DNA from: an uncultured Spirochaetales bacterium
GTDB lineage: Bacteria > Spirochaetota > Spirochaetia > Sphaerochaetales > Sphaerochaetaceae
Direction of reading: 5' to 3'
Assembly (NCBI GenBank): GCA_934276485.1
Contig: CAKQTE010000114.1
Location: forward strand, 1 to 64,000
Length of the DNA: 64,000 nucleotides
Position numbers and translations under genes: made by a program. This document shows positions 50,902 through 60,240 of this stretch, piece by piece. Numbering within the stretch: the stretch's first letter is position 1; each line of letters opens with the position of its first letter. The notes beneath the pieces are model-generated. The model did no database searches. It saw nothing but the letters and a program-made list of their open reading frames with translations, and was not told the origin of the DNA.

Positions 50902-51635
50902 TGAACATATATTGCATTCGTAGAGAGAAGGATATTCTTGCTGTCGCTGATTTCAAAAGTGAGTTTGAAGTTGGTATTGAGGAAGTTCCTTCCTCTCGCT
51001 ATGTTCTCTCCTCAATGATCACACCGGAAGAGGAGAGGGTAATCTCTGAAAGAATAATCGATGGGCTGGAGAAGCGCATCGATTATTGGATTCAGGATAA
51101 GCATTATTTTGGACGCTTATTTGCATCCGCTGGTGTATTTCTAATTCTCTATTTCTTCTGTTCTCTTGTGATAAGAGATCCTCTTCCCTTGATCGATGAG
51201 CTATTGATTTCAATCACTGGTAGTATTGCAACATGGTATTTGATAGCGCGTCATGACAAGAAAGCTCTTCTTGTGAAGAAAGCAAAGGAAGAGTGGAAAA
51301 GAAGTGTACTGGACGCAGACTTTGAATACAGTAGCTATATGGAAGATGCAGAGGAATATTACCATATGCTAGAGAGCCTTGGGTTCAAAACTATCATACC
51401 TATGATAGCAGATGGATCTGTTCCTCCTTTCCAAGGAGACGCAGTGGAACCATTTAAGAAAGCTCTTGAAAGTTATGTCGATTACTCATTGCCATTGGAA
51501 AGGAAATACCTCAAAGAACTAAGAGAGAATAAATATAAGAAGGATAAGATGGAAAAGAGTCTGTTGCAGGACTATTCTCTTGGAAACGTTGATGTTTTTC
51601 TTCTCTCGTTTGTTCTTTCAATTAGCAAAAAATAG
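50901..51635 (+). CDS. Membrane protein of unknown function with two helices
   Basis: A 244-residue protein. A soluble N-terminal part (about 1-70) precedes two close hydrophobic segments (SAGVFLILYFFCSLVI and LLISITGSIATWYLIA) forming a helical hairpin. A charged, helical C-terminal part follows (KKAKEEWKRSVLDADFEYSS, ENKYKKDKMEKSLLQD). I do not recognise a family. The start ATG overlaps the phosphoglucomutase stop (TGATG), so it is translationally coupled, and the ComEC-like gene follows 20 nt downstream. Confidence 0.75.
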   Translation: MNIYCIRREKDILAVADFKSEFEVGIEEVPSSRYVLSSMITPEEERVISERIIDGLEKRIDYWIQDKHYFGRLFASAGVFLILYFFCSLVIRDPLPLIDELLISITGSIATWYLIARHDKKALLVKKAKEEWKRSVLDADFEYSSYMEDAEEYYHMLESLGFKTIIPMIADGSVPPFQGDAVEPFKKALESYVDYSLPLERKYLKELRENKYKKDKMEKSLLQDYSLGNVDVFLLSFVLSISKK

Positions 51636-51655
51636 ACTTTTGGATATTTAAGGGT

Positions 51656-52954
51656 ATGTGCCACTTTGCATTACCCTTAATTTTTTTCTATTTAGCATGC
51701 TTCTTTCCAGATATCTTTTTGTTTGAAAAGCTACTTTTGTTGCTATCCATTGTCCTTTTATTTCTAACTATCAAGAAAAAGGAGAATGTACTCATTCTTT
51801 CCTTTGTGCTTTTGTTGTTGCTTTTCTCTCGTGGATATAAAGAACAGATCTTCTCGTCTGGCGCCTCAGATAAATCAGATGGATATTACATCAAGGTCCT
51901 TTCTGAGCCGGTAGGACGGAGAAACAGAAAGAAAGGGTATAGTGCAAGAATATATGCAGAAATGGGCTTAGATGGATCTGTGTATTCTGCATCAGGATGT
52001 GTGTATGTTCTCTCAAGAGAAAGTGATATACATATTTTTGATAGAGCATATCTCAAAGGATATATAACAGAAGATGGTGTCTTGATATCATCTTCGACAG
52101 AGCTATTGTCAGCATCTTGTTTGTCGCGTGCTAGAAATGCTTGTATGGAATATATTCGCACTCGTCTAAGACGAGAGCGAGAAGGGGAGCTTTCTCTTCT
52201 TTTGCTTCTAGGGGGAGGCGATGGCGTTTACAGCGAACTGAAGGACTTAGCAACGAATGCAGGAATGCGTCATGTAATTGCACTATCTGGAATGCATCTG
52301 GTTGTTATTTCATTTATCGCAGAGCTACCTTTAAAGCGACTATTTAAAGACAAAGCAAAGAAGATTTCGATATTTCTCTTGTTGCCATTTGTATGGCTAT
52401 CAGGATGGAGGCCATCGCTGTTGAGGGCATTTGTTCTTCGTATAGCACTATTGTATTTGCCACTGGATTTATCGTTCTTGGTATCTGCATTGGTCTCTTT
52501 GATATTGTTTCCACACTACGCGTTTGATCTAGGCGCAATCTATAGCTTTTCATCTCTTGCAGGCCTGATGATCTTTTCAAAAATGATAGAAGAGTTTATC
52601 TCATATGTGCTTCCTAAAAGGATAGCTATGTATATATCACCATCGATAGCAGCACAAGTATTTTCGATTCCAATTTCAATGGAAAAATTTGGTTTTTATC
52701 AGCTGTCGTCTATTCTCCTATCTCCAATAGCATCATTTTTAGTGATGATATATATGGCACTCTCAATTCTAGAGCTCATTGCTCCAGTCTTTATGGAAGT
52801 ATTAGAGATTCTTTATAAGTGCATCAAGCTAGTGTTCTATATTGGCGCGCTTTTCCCTGTCGCAAGAACATATATGCCATATGCATGCATGATAATTGTC
52901 GTTTTGTTATCTGTTGTGTTGTATATCTTTCGTCAAGAAGAAGTGAGAATATGA
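51656..52954 (+). CDS. ComEC/Rec2-related membrane protein, core domain only
   Basis: A 432-residue polytopic membrane protein with two to three N-terminal helices, a soluble OB-like stretch (about 75-160) and a competence domain. The competence domain contains HVIALSGMHLVVISF and further helices (VWLSGWRPSLLRAFVLRIALL, IAAQVFSIPISMEKFGFY). ComEC forms the inner-membrane channel for transforming DNA. The C-terminal metallo-beta-lactamase-like domain of full ComEC is missing, as is common in many bacteria. No other competence gene is seen here, so natural transformation is not implied. Confidence 0.85.
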   Translation: MCHFALPLIFFYLACFFPDIFLFEKLLLLLSIVLLFLTIKKKENVLILSFVLLLLLFSRGYKEQIFSSGASDKSDGYYIKVLSEPVGRRNRKKGYSARIYAEMGLDGSVYSASGCVYVLSRESDIHIFDRAYLKGYITEDGVLISSSTELLSASCLSRARNACMEYIRTRLRREREGELSLLLLLGGGDGVYSELKDLATNAGMRHVIALSGMHLVVISFIAELPLKRLFKDKAKKISIFLLLPFVWLSGWRPSLLRAFVLRIALLYLPLDLSFLVSALVSLILFPHYAFDLGAIYSFSSLAGLMIFSKMIEEFISYVLPKRIAMYISPSIAAQVFSIPISMEKFGFYQLSSILLSPIASFLVMIYMALSILELIAPVFMEVLEILYKCIKLVFYIGALFPVARTYMPYACMIIVVLLSVVLYIFRQEEVRI

Positions 52955-52970
52955 ATTAGTATGCATTTCA

Positions 52971-52979
52971 TGCTATATT
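52971..52979 (+). promoter_or_regulatory. Extended -10 of the AAA-ATPase gene, leaderless start
   Basis: TGCTATATT (hexamer 52974-52979) ends 6 nt before the ATG at 52986, with no ribosome-binding site. Confidence 0.5.
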
Positions 52980-52985
52980 ATTTAT

Positions 52986-54575
52986 ATGAAGAACATAGCA
53001 ACAGGTAATCCATCTTTTGAGAATCTAATAACCAATGACTATATCTATGTCGATAAGACAGACATGCTTTATAACCTTGTCAAATCACAAGGTGGATATT
53101 TTTTCTGCTCCCGTCCACGAAGATTTGGAAAGACTCTTGCTATCTCTACTCTCGAAGCAATCTTCAAGGGCAAGAAAGATCTCTTCAAGGGATTAAAGAT
53201 TTACGGCAAGGATTATGACTGGAAGGAATATCCTGTAATACATATTGACTTGGGCAATGTAAACCCATTAACAACAGATGATCTTCAATATCAATTGAAT
53301 AGCATTGTCTTTGATGTAGCCAAGAAATATGACGTTTCATTAGAGCCCTCTCAATATTGCAATATAAACCTGAAAAAACTAATACTCGCATTAGGAGAAA
53401 ACGAAAAGGTTGTAATTCTTATAGATGAATACGACAAGATACTTTCCTCAAACATCTACAATCCAGAAGTAGAGAAGATGAGAGATGTCCTGAGAGGTTT
53501 CTTTGAAGTAATAAAGGCACAATATGAACTTATTAGATTCGCATTCATCACAGGGGTTACTAAGTTTGCAAAGGTAAGTATCTTCTCATCAATGAACAAT
53601 CTTAATGATATATCGATGAATGAAGACTATGCGACGCTCTTTGGATATACAGATGAAGAGATCGGCTCATACTTTGCAGAGTATATAGAAAAGGGCTTGA
53701 AAGCCACTGGCTTGTCTCGAGAGGAGTATATGACCAAGCTTGCAGAGAAATATGATGGCTATAGATTCTCTCCAGAGTCCAATACCGCTGTATATAATCC
53801 TGTATCAATCGGATCATTCTTTGCTGATGGTGGAAAGCTTTTCAATAACTACTGGATCGACACCGGTAACATGAAGCTGTTGATGGATGTTGCAAAGCAT
53901 AATGATTTTGATATTGCAAACGATATAACAACACCAATCAGCAGGGACGATATCACAACATTCGACATCCTGGCGATGTCATCCAGTGACGTTGACCCAT
54001 ACACATACAAGTCCCTTCTTTTCCAGACTGGATACCTTACGATAAAGGCAATAGATGAGATGAACCCCAAAGCCTTGATTTTGGGATTCCCAAATGAGGA
54101 GGTTTCGGAAGCATACTCGGTAAACCTTTTTTCTGCATATGCAGGAAACAGGGCATCCGGAAGACTAAAGGCGTCAGGGGTTAGGTTTGCATTTGAAAAA
54201 GGAAACACAGAATATGCTATGAATGAGCTGAAGGCCATATATGAATCAATTCCATATGACCTTTCAAAGAATGCAGATGAGCTATATTACAGTTCCATAT
54301 TCTTCTCATCGATGAAGGCATTGGGTGCTGAGATAGGTAGCGAGATAGAAACAAAGAATGGACGTGTTGACGCAATACTGAAGACTGAGAAACACATCTA
54401 TGTCTTTGAGTTCAAGCGTGACCAGTCTGCAGATATTGCTCTCAGGCAAATACACGACAAGGGATATGCAAACCAATTTGATGTAGACAGAAAGACAAAG
54501 ACAGTACACCTAGTTGGAATCAACTTCTCATCAAAGGAAAAGAATATCAGCGAATACAAAGAAGAGATATTATAG
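52986..54575 (+). CDS. AAA-ATPase with C-terminal PD-(D/E)XK nuclease-like domain
   Basis: A 529-residue protein of the family annotated as AAA-ATPase-like plus DUF1703 nuclease, abundant and often multicopy in gut anaerobes. The N-terminus is NIATGNPSFENLITNDYIYV with Walker A-like FFCSRPRRFGKTLAIS and Walker B VVILIDEYDKIL. The C-terminal restriction-endonuclease-like core reads ETKNGRVDAILKTEKHIYVFEFKRD. The role is unproven; defence or mobile-element functions are proposed for such proteins. The gene stands alone with its own leaderless-type promoter; the following 115 nt contain no gene. Confidence 0.88.
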   Translation: MKNIATGNPSFENLITNDYIYVDKTDMLYNLVKSQGGYFFCSRPRRFGKTLAISTLEAIFKGKKDLFKGLKIYGKDYDWKEYPVIHIDLGNVNPLTTDDLQYQLNSIVFDVAKKYDVSLEPSQYCNINLKKLILALGENEKVVILIDEYDKILSSNIYNPEVEKMRDVLRGFFEVIKAQYELIRFAFITGVTKFAKVSIFSSMNNLNDISMNEDYATLFGYTDEEIGSYFAEYIEKGLKATGLSREEYMTKLAEKYDGYRFSPESNTAVYNPVSIGSFFADGGKLFNNYWIDTGNMKLLMDVAKHNDFDIANDITTPISRDDITTFDILAMSSSDVDPYTYKSLLFQTGYLTIKAIDEMNPKALILGFPNEEVSEAYSVNLFSAYAGNRASGRLKASGVRFAFEKGNTEYAMNELKAIYESIPYDLSKNADELYYSSIFFSSMKALGAEIGSEIETKNGRVDAILKTEKHIYVFEFKRDQSADIALRQIHDKGYANQFDVDRKTKTVHLVGINFSSKEKNISEYKEEIL

Positions 54576-54672
54576 CTATTTCTTGAAATGTTATTCTTTA
54601 ATAGACGTATTGGTATTATTCATCTTGAAAGATAACAAAACCTAGTCTGATATTCTCTTTTGTCAATCTGTT

Positions 54673-54686
54673 TGTTATGCTATCTA
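54673..54686 (+). promoter_or_regulatory. Extended -10 elements upstream of rsmA, leaderless start
   Basis: Two overlapping extended -10 matches, TGTTATGCT (hexamer 54676-54681) and TGCTATCTA (hexamer 54681-54686), lie 9 and 4 nt before the ATG at 54691. No clear Shine-Dalgarno sequence separates them from it. Confidence 0.4.
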
Positions 54687-54690
54687 GGAT

Positions 54691-55548
54691 ATGTGGAACC
54701 TAAATTACGATAGCATCTCACAGCTGGATTCAACACTTAAAAACCATGGCCTTGCTATGTCCAAGAAATTTGGACAGAACTTTCTTATCTCATCGCAGGC
54801 AAGAGAGAAGATAGTTTCATTGATGTGCCTTGATGAAAATATGAAAGTATGGGAAATCGGTCCCGGGCTGGGTGCGATTACTCATCTGGTTATTAAGAGT
54901 GGTGTAGAGCTCAAGTGCTTTGAAATAGATCATGGATTTGCATCCATTTTAAGAGAAGAAGCCTTTGGAGATGAGAATAACTTCTCACTTGTAGAAGGAG
55001 ATGCTTTAAAGACTCTTTTTATTGAGAACGATATACCAGATAGAATCATTGGAAATCTTCCATATAACGTGGGTTCTATCATAATTGCAAAACTAATAGA
55101 GTCCTCCATTCTTCCTGACAAGATGGTATTTACACTTCAGAAGGAAGTTGTTGATAGAATGTGTGCTCATCCTGGTGATGATAGCTATTCTTCATTTTCA
55201 GTTATTACACAACTGGATTACGATAATAAGCTAGAGCTTGTTCTCAAGAAAGGATGTTTCTGGCCACAGCCTCAGGTTGATAGTGCAGTTGTTGTGATGA
55301 CCAAGAGAAAAACAAGTCTTGTAGATGATGAGCTGCGTCCTGTGTTCCTTCCTTTGATTCGTGCTTTGTTCCAACAGAGAAGAAAAACTATCAAAAACAA
55401 TCTAATGTCATCTGAATATGGCAATCTTGGCAAGGATGTTGTTGATTCAATTATCGAAAAGGCGGGGCTTAAAGGTAATGAGAGAGCCGAAGCATTAAGC
55501 TTTGACCAGCTTTTAGCAATTGCAAAAGCCGCTTCAGTGTGCAAATAG
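54691..55548 (+). CDS. rsmA: 16S rRNA dimethyladenosine transferase
   Basis: A 285-residue KsgA/RsmA enzyme that dimethylates two adjacent adenines near the 3' end of 16S rRNA during small-subunit assembly. Motifs: AMSKKFGQNFLIS, the SAM site VWEIGPGLGAITHLVI, VEGDALKTL, the catalytic NLPYNVGS and the C-terminal QRRKTIKNNLM. The start codon is preceded by extended -10 elements and not by a ribosome-binding site. The aldehyde dehydrogenase gene follows after 24 nt. Confidence 0.94.
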   Translation: MWNLNYDSISQLDSTLKNHGLAMSKKFGQNFLISSQAREKIVSLMCLDENMKVWEIGPGLGAITHLVIKSGVELKCFEIDHGFASILREEAFGDENNFSLVEGDALKTLFIENDIPDRIIGNLPYNVGSIIIAKLIESSILPDKMVFTLQKEVVDRMCAHPGDDSYSSFSVITQLDYDNKLELVLKKGCFWPQPQVDSAVVVMTKRKTSLVDDELRPVFLPLIRALFQQRRKTIKNNLMSSEYGNLGKDVVDSIIEKAGLKGNERAEALSFDQLLAIAKAASVCK

Positions 55549-55572
55549 GAAAGACTACAAAAGGGGACAAGC

Positions 55573-56952
55573 ATGGAGAAAGCATTGATTCATCATATAG
55601 TTGAAACACAAAGAGCTTATTTTATGGGTGGAAACACACTCGATAAGACAAAGCGTAGGCTATATCTAAAGAAACTGTATAACGCGATAATTCAATATCA
55701 AGGGGAACTGGAAGAAGCTCTTGAAAAGGATTTGGGAAAGAGTGCCTTTGAAAGCGATATGTGCGAAATAAGGCTTACTCTCAGTGAGATTTCATATATG
55801 TTGAAGCACTTGAATAGTTATTGCAGAGAAAGAACTGTTTGGACACCTCTTTCACAATTTGCATCATGCTCATTCAAAATGCCCAGTCCTTATGGTGTTG
55901 TTCTTGTTATGAGTCCATGGAACTATCCAGTTTTATTGACACTCGAGCCTCTTTGCGATGCGCTTGCTGCAGGAAACACAGTTGTGATCAAGAGTTCTGC
56001 GTATTCGGCAGAAACCACAAGAGTACTTAAAAAGCTAATAGAAAACACATTCCCACGAGAGCTTGTATCTTTTGTAGATGGTGGAAGAGAAGAGAACCAA
56101 GCTTTATTGGAAGAGAACTTCGATTACATTTTCTTCACAGGTTCCAAGAGTGTTGGGAAGCTTGTAATGGAGAAAGCTTCGAAGAATCTAACTCCAGTTA
56201 CACTCGAACTTGGTGGTAAGTCACCTGTCATTGTAATGAGAGATGCTGATATCAAGCTAAGTGCGAAGCGTTTGGTATTTGGAAAATATCTAAACCTTGG
56301 ACAGACTTGTGTTGCACCTGACTATGTTTTGGTAGATGAGGATATAAAGGAAGAATTTGTATCTGCAGTAGTAGAAGAGATCAAAAAGCAATTTGGTACA
56401 AATGCCTTTGAAAATCCAGATTATGGAAAGATCATCAATGAAAAGCACTACAAGAGAGTAGTAGGGCTCATTGATTATGACAAGGTTTTCTATGGTGGCA
56501 AATCTGATGATGCTACATTGACTATAGAGCCAACTGTTATGGTGAATGTAAATAAAGATGACAAAGTAATGCAGGAAGAGATCTTTGGACCATTGATGCC
56601 TATCCTTACTTACAGGGATATAAATGAAGCACTTAGTATCATAAATGCAGAGGAGCATCCTCTTGCATTCTATATTTTCTCAAAGAATGTAAAGAGAGCA
56701 AAAAGCATCATGAGACAAGTTGGTTTTGGTGGAGGCTGTATAAACGATGTAATTATACACCTAGCAACATCCGAGATGGGTTTTGGAGGATTCAAGGAGT
56801 CCGGTATGGGTTCATACCATGGCAAAGCTGGCTTCGATACTTTCACTCACTATAAATCAATTGTGGACAAAAAGAGATGGATTGATTTACCAATGCGCTA
56901 TCAAGCGTATACGAAATTCAATCATAAGCTGATAAATTTCTTCTTGAAATAA
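55573..56952 (+). CDS. Aldehyde dehydrogenase (class 3 type)
   Basis: A 459-residue NAD(P)-dependent aldehyde dehydrogenase of the short-N-terminus class 3 family (fatty or aromatic aldehydes). It shows YGVVLVMSPWNYPVLLTLEPL, VTLELGGKSPVIV (catalytic Glu), LGQTCVAPDYVLV (catalytic Cys) and EEIFGPLMPIL. A hydrophobic FNHKLINFFLK tail recalls membrane-associated members. It is likely cytoplasmic-face and could oxidise fatty aldehydes. AAGGGG precedes the ATG; probably cotranscribed with rsmA and followed by a terminator. Confidence 0.9.
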   Translation: MEKALIHHIVETQRAYFMGGNTLDKTKRRLYLKKLYNAIIQYQGELEEALEKDLGKSAFESDMCEIRLTLSEISYMLKHLNSYCRERTVWTPLSQFASCSFKMPSPYGVVLVMSPWNYPVLLTLEPLCDALAAGNTVVIKSSAYSAETTRVLKKLIENTFPRELVSFVDGGREENQALLEENFDYIFFTGSKSVGKLVMEKASKNLTPVTLELGGKSPVIVMRDADIKLSAKRLVFGKYLNLGQTCVAPDYVLVDEDIKEEFVSAVVEEIKKQFGTNAFENPDYGKIINEKHYKRVVGLIDYDKVFYGGKSDDATLTIEPTVMVNVNKDDKVMQEEIFGPLMPILTYRDINEALSIINAEEHPLAFYIFSKNVKRAKSIMRQVGFGGGCINDVIIHLATSEMGFGGFKESGMGSYHGKAGFDTFTHYKSIVDKKRWIDLPMRYQAYTKFNHKLINFFLK

Positions 56953-56959
56953 CCATTAG

Positions 56960-56993
56960 GCCTTAGGCGTTGAGAAATCTCCTAAGGCTTTTT
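56960..56993 (+). terminator. Terminator after the aldehyde dehydrogenase gene
   Basis: GCCTTAGG (56960-56967) pairs with CCTAAGGC (56981-56988), followed by TTTTTC. Confidence 0.9.
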
Positions 56994-57014
56994 CTTTTCT
57001 TTTTGGTAAAAGAA

Positions 57015-57040
57015 AAGGGAAGCCTCGTACGACTTCCCTT
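57015..57040 (-). terminator. Terminator after pta
   Basis: On the minus strand AAGGGAAG and CTTCCCTT form an 8-bp stem with a 10-nt loop followed by TTCTTTT. Confidence 0.85.
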
Positions 57041-57059
57041 CTTGAGCGTTAGTCTAAAC

Positions 57060-58064
57060 TTAAGCTTCTGCACCTGCCTGAGCGAGTGTGATTGCTGCTG
57101 TAACAACAACATCCTCAACTGAGCATCCTCTTGATAGGTCGGATACTGGCTTAGCAAAGCCCTGCAAGATTGGGCCATAAGCTTCTGCACCAGCAAGGCG
57201 CTGAACGAGCTTGTAACCAATGTTTCCTGCCTGCAAGTCAGGGAAGATAAGTGTGTTAGCCTTTCCTGCAACATTTGAACCTGGAGCCTTCTGCTTAGCA
57301 ACGCTATCTACGATAGCTGCATCTAGCTGCATCTCACCATCAACCTTCAACTCTGGGCACTTTGCCTTAACAAGCTCTGTTGCCTGAACAACCTTGTCTA
57401 CCAAGTCGCCCTTAGCAGAACCCTTTGTTGAGTATGAAAGGAGAGCTACAACTGGCTCTGCTTCCAAGAATGTCTTACATGATTGAGCTGATGCTTCTGC
57501 AATCTCTGCAAGCTGTTCTGCTGTTGGGTTAGGAATTGTAGCGCAGTCTGCGAAGATGAAGCTTCCATTTACGCCATACTCTGTCTTGTCTGTTGCCATA
57601 ACAAAACAAGAAGAAGCACTCTTGATGCCTGGCTTACACTTGATGATCTGGAAACAAGCTCTCAAAACGTTAGCTGTTGTTGCCTCAGCTCCTGCAACCA
57701 TTGCATCTGCATATCCAAGGTGAACAAGCATTGCACCCCATCTGAGCTGGTCAACGATATCTGTAGCTGCCTGCTCTGGTGTCATGCCCTTAGCCTTTCT
57801 CATCTCATAGTATTCATTTGCAAATTCATCTTTCTTTCCGCACTTAGCTGGGTCAGAGATCAAGATGCCTGTAAGATCTACACCGAGCTCTTTTGCATTT
57901 GCTCTTACTTTTTCCTCATCTCCAACAAGTGTAACGGAAGATGCTAGGCCTTCATCGACGATCTTTCTTGCAGCTTTTACGATTCTTGGCTCCAAGCCTT
58001 CTGCTAGAACGAGTCTCTTGTTGGCTTTCTTTGCCAATCCTTTCATCTTATCTGAAAATGTCAT
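57060..58064 (-). CDS. pta: Phosphate acetyltransferase
   Basis: A 334-residue short-form Pta converting acetyl-CoA and phosphate to acetyl phosphate, the first half of the acetate/ATP-yielding pathway in fermentation. Family segments are [77 protein letters not shown] and the C-terminal [30 protein letters not shown] 58064 has AGGAG 7 nt upstream; an upstream in-frame start at 58094 is not needed. The partner ackA is not in the window. Confidence 0.93.
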   Translation of the reverse strand: MTFSDKMKGLAKKANKRLVLAEGLEPRIVKAARKIVDEGLASSVTLVGDEEKVRANAKELGVDLTGILISDPAKCGKKDEFANEYYEMRKAKGMTPEQAATDIVDQLRWGAMLVHLGYADAMVAGAEATTANVLRACFQIIKCKPGIKSASSCFVMATDKTEYGVNGSFIFADCATIPNPTAEQLAEIAEASAQSCKTFLEAEPVVALLSYSTKGSAKGDLVDKVVQATELVKAKCPELKVDGEMQLDAAIVDSVAKQKAPGSNVAGKANTLIFPDLQAGNIGYKLVQRLAGAEAYGPILQGFAKPVSDLSRGCSVEDVVVTAAITLAQAGAEA

Positions 58065-58196
58065 TTCATTTCTCCTGAAAAAATAGATATCCATATCTTA
58101 ATCTTCTTTTTGATTGTTGTTAAGGCTATGCGTTGAATTAGAGCGTCTTTGCTATGTGTTTTTGCGCAATAACAGTTTCCCATTGGGCTGTTTAAA

Positions 58197-58225
58197 TTGC
58201 AATTTTATATGCTATTGATTATTCT
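58197..58225 (+). promoter_or_regulatory. Promoter of the prephenate dehydrogenase gene, leaderless start
   Basis: TTGCAA (58197-58202), 17 nt, TATTCT (58220-58225), then 6 nt to the ATG at 58232 with no ribosome-binding site. Confidence 0.5.
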
Positions 58226-58231
58226 CTTCGT

Positions 58232-58969
58232 ATGAAGATTGGCATATATGGATTAGGAAGATTTGGCTCGTTCTGGGCAAAAACTCTCGCTGAAGCGGGG
58301 GCAGAGGTTGTTGCTTATTCGCGTAGCACGCATGAATGCCCTAAGGGCGTTCGACTTGCTAGCGAAGAGGAAGTATTGACATCTCCTTATCTTTTTTTCA
58401 CAGTATCAATTTCAGCATTTGAGGATGTATTGAAGAAAGTAGGATCTAGAATAGGGAAGGATACCGTTGTTCTAGATACATGTTCTGTTAAGACTTATCC
58501 TGCTAAATGGATGATCAATAATATTCCAGATGATATCTATAAGATTGCAACTCACCCGATGTTCGGCCCTGATTCAGGGGCTAATGGAGTAGCAGGACTT
58601 CCGATAGTGATGTGCCCAATATCGAAACCTGACCAAAGATACGAAGATGTAAAGTCCTTGTTTCTTTCAATGGGCCTCAATGTTCTTGAGATGAGCGAGA
58701 GAGAACATGATCAAGCAGCTGCATACTCACAAGGCGTTACGCACTTTGTAGGAAGAACACTTGACGAGATGAATATGAAGCCGACGCCTATTGCAACACA
58801 GGGATATAAATCACTTATGAATATCGTTGAGCAGACTTGCAATGACCCATTGCAACTCTTTTATGATTTACAACGCTTCAACCCATATGCAAAAGAGATG
58901 AGGCTATCGTTGCAGGTTGCTATTGAGAAAGTGCTAAATAAGCTGGCAGAAGAGGAAGACAAACTTTGA
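58232..58969 (+). CDS. Prephenate dehydrogenase family protein
   Basis: A 245-residue NAD(P)-dependent dehydrogenase of the TyrA family. Rossmann motif IGIYGLGRFGSFWAKTLAEAG at the N-terminus, LFFTVSISAFEDVLKKVG, VVLDTCSVKTYP and the substrate motif THPMFGPDSG; helical dimer domain after residue 165. It would convert prephenate to 4-hydroxyphenylpyruvate for tyrosine. It is shorter than many TyrA proteins and no other aromatic gene is near, so the substrate (prephenate or arogenate) is inferred. It overlaps mtaB by 4 nt. Confidence 0.85.
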   Translation: MKIGIYGLGRFGSFWAKTLAEAGAEVVAYSRSTHECPKGVRLASEEEVLTSPYLFFTVSISAFEDVLKKVGSRIGKDTVVLDTCSVKTYPAKWMINNIPDDIYKIATHPMFGPDSGANGVAGLPIVMCPISKPDQRYEDVKSLFLSMGLNVLEMSEREHDQAAAYSQGVTHFVGRTLDEMNMKPTPIATQGYKSLMNIVEQTCNDPLQLFYDLQRFNPYAKEMRLSLQVAIEKVLNKLAEEEDKL

Positions 58970-60240
58970 GAGTATATATATACACATTAGGATGCAGATT
59001 GAATCAATGCGAAAGCGAGGCTATCGCGGATAGCTTTTCAAAAGCAGGATTCGAGATCGTATCAGACTACAAGATTGCGGATTTGATTATAGTCAACTCC
59101 TGCACGGTAACAACAAAAGCAGAGCAGAAAGCGCGTCGTATGATAAGACTCTTTTCAAAGAGTGCGCAGGCCTTGGTTGTAACAGGGTGCTATGTTGAAG
59201 TTGCCCGTGATGAAGTTGAATCCCTTGCTGATAATATCATCATATTCAATCTTGGACAAAAAGCATCTATTCTTGAGCTTGCTGAATATATAAAGATGAA
59301 CTATCCAGAGTTGCCGCTGGATGCGGCCCTAAAGAGCTTCAAGAAGCATGATAGATCTCCATTTGATTTCGATCCATCTTCATTTTCTTATCATTCAAGA
59401 GCATACCTGAAGATCCAGGATGGTTGTGATAACGCCTGCGGATATTGCAAGACAACAGTTGCACGAGGACCATCGATATTCTTGGACTCAGATGAAGTTG
59501 TCAAAAGAGCATTGAAGCTTGAAAAAGAAGGCTTCCATGAGATCATGCTTACTGGCGTAAATCTAACTAATTACGATCACTCTGGACTTACAATTGGAGG
59601 CTTGATGGAAAAGCTTTTGGCATCCTGTGGCTCTGACATTCGATTCCGTCTTTCTTCTATGGAACCGGATCATGTGGATGATAGACTTATTGATGCAATT
59701 GCTGACGAGCGCGTGCATCCACACTTTCATATTCCAATCCAAAGCGCTAGCCAAAAGGTATTGGATATTGTGAATAGGAAGTATTCCATTGAACATGTTG
59801 ATTACATTATAAAGAGACTCAGGGAAGTAAAATCAGATCCTTTCATCGCTTGTGATGTGATAACAGGGCTTCCTGGAGAGGGCGATGAGGAGTTTGGACA
59901 GACTTATGAATTTCTGAAGAGAAATGAATTTGCAGCAATGCATGTATTTCCATATTCTCCTCGTCCAAATACGCCTTTATATAGCGTTAAGCATCCAGAG
60001 GAAAGAGTCAGGGACGAAAGAGCGAAAATACTTCGTACTCTTAGTGCAAGGCAAAGTCGGGAGTATATATCTAGGCAGCAAGGAAAGAGCTGCGAGATTC
60101 TTATCGAGAAAGACTTGTCTGGAACTACAGGTAACTACCTAAAGGCAAAAATATTGGCCCCCGAAGGAGCCTCTATAAAAGAAGGAGAACTATACAAAGG
60201 AGTATTTACTAGTGTGTTTCCTTTGGTAGTTTCTGTTTGA
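58966..60240 (+). CDS. mtaB: tRNA t6A37 methylthiotransferase
   Basis: A 424-residue radical SAM enzyme that adds a methylthio group to t6A at position 37 of ANN-decoding tRNAs. It has the N-terminal UPF0004 cluster-binding domain (IYTLGCRLNQCESEA, IVNSCTVTTKAEQKAR, VVTGCYVEVA), the radical SAM motif CDNACGYC, HFHIPIQSASQKVLDIVNRKY and a C-terminal TRAM-like region. GCRLNQCE and the motif order point to MtaB rather than MiaB or RimO. The start is a TTG overlapping the previous gene's stop (TTGA). The 3' end overlaps convergent cysE by 32 nt. Confidence 0.9.
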   Translation: MRVYIYTLGCRLNQCESEAIADSFSKAGFEIVSDYKIADLIIVNSCTVTTKAEQKARRMIRLFSKSAQALVVTGCYVEVARDEVESLADNIIIFNLGQKASILELAEYIKMNYPELPLDAALKSFKKHDRSPFDFDPSSFSYHSRAYLKIQDGCDNACGYCKTTVARGPSIFLDSDEVVKRALKLEKEGFHEIMLTGVNLTNYDHSGLTIGGLMEKLLASCGSDIRFRLSSMEPDHVDDRLIDAIADERVHPHFHIPIQSASQKVLDIVNRKYSIEHVDYIIKRLREVKSDPFIACDVITGLPGEGDEEFGQTYEFLKRNEFAAMHVFPYSPRPNTPLYSVKHPEERVRDERAKILRTLSARQSREYISRQQGKSCEILIEKDLSGTTGNYLKAKILAPEGASIKEGELYKGVFTSVFPLVVSV

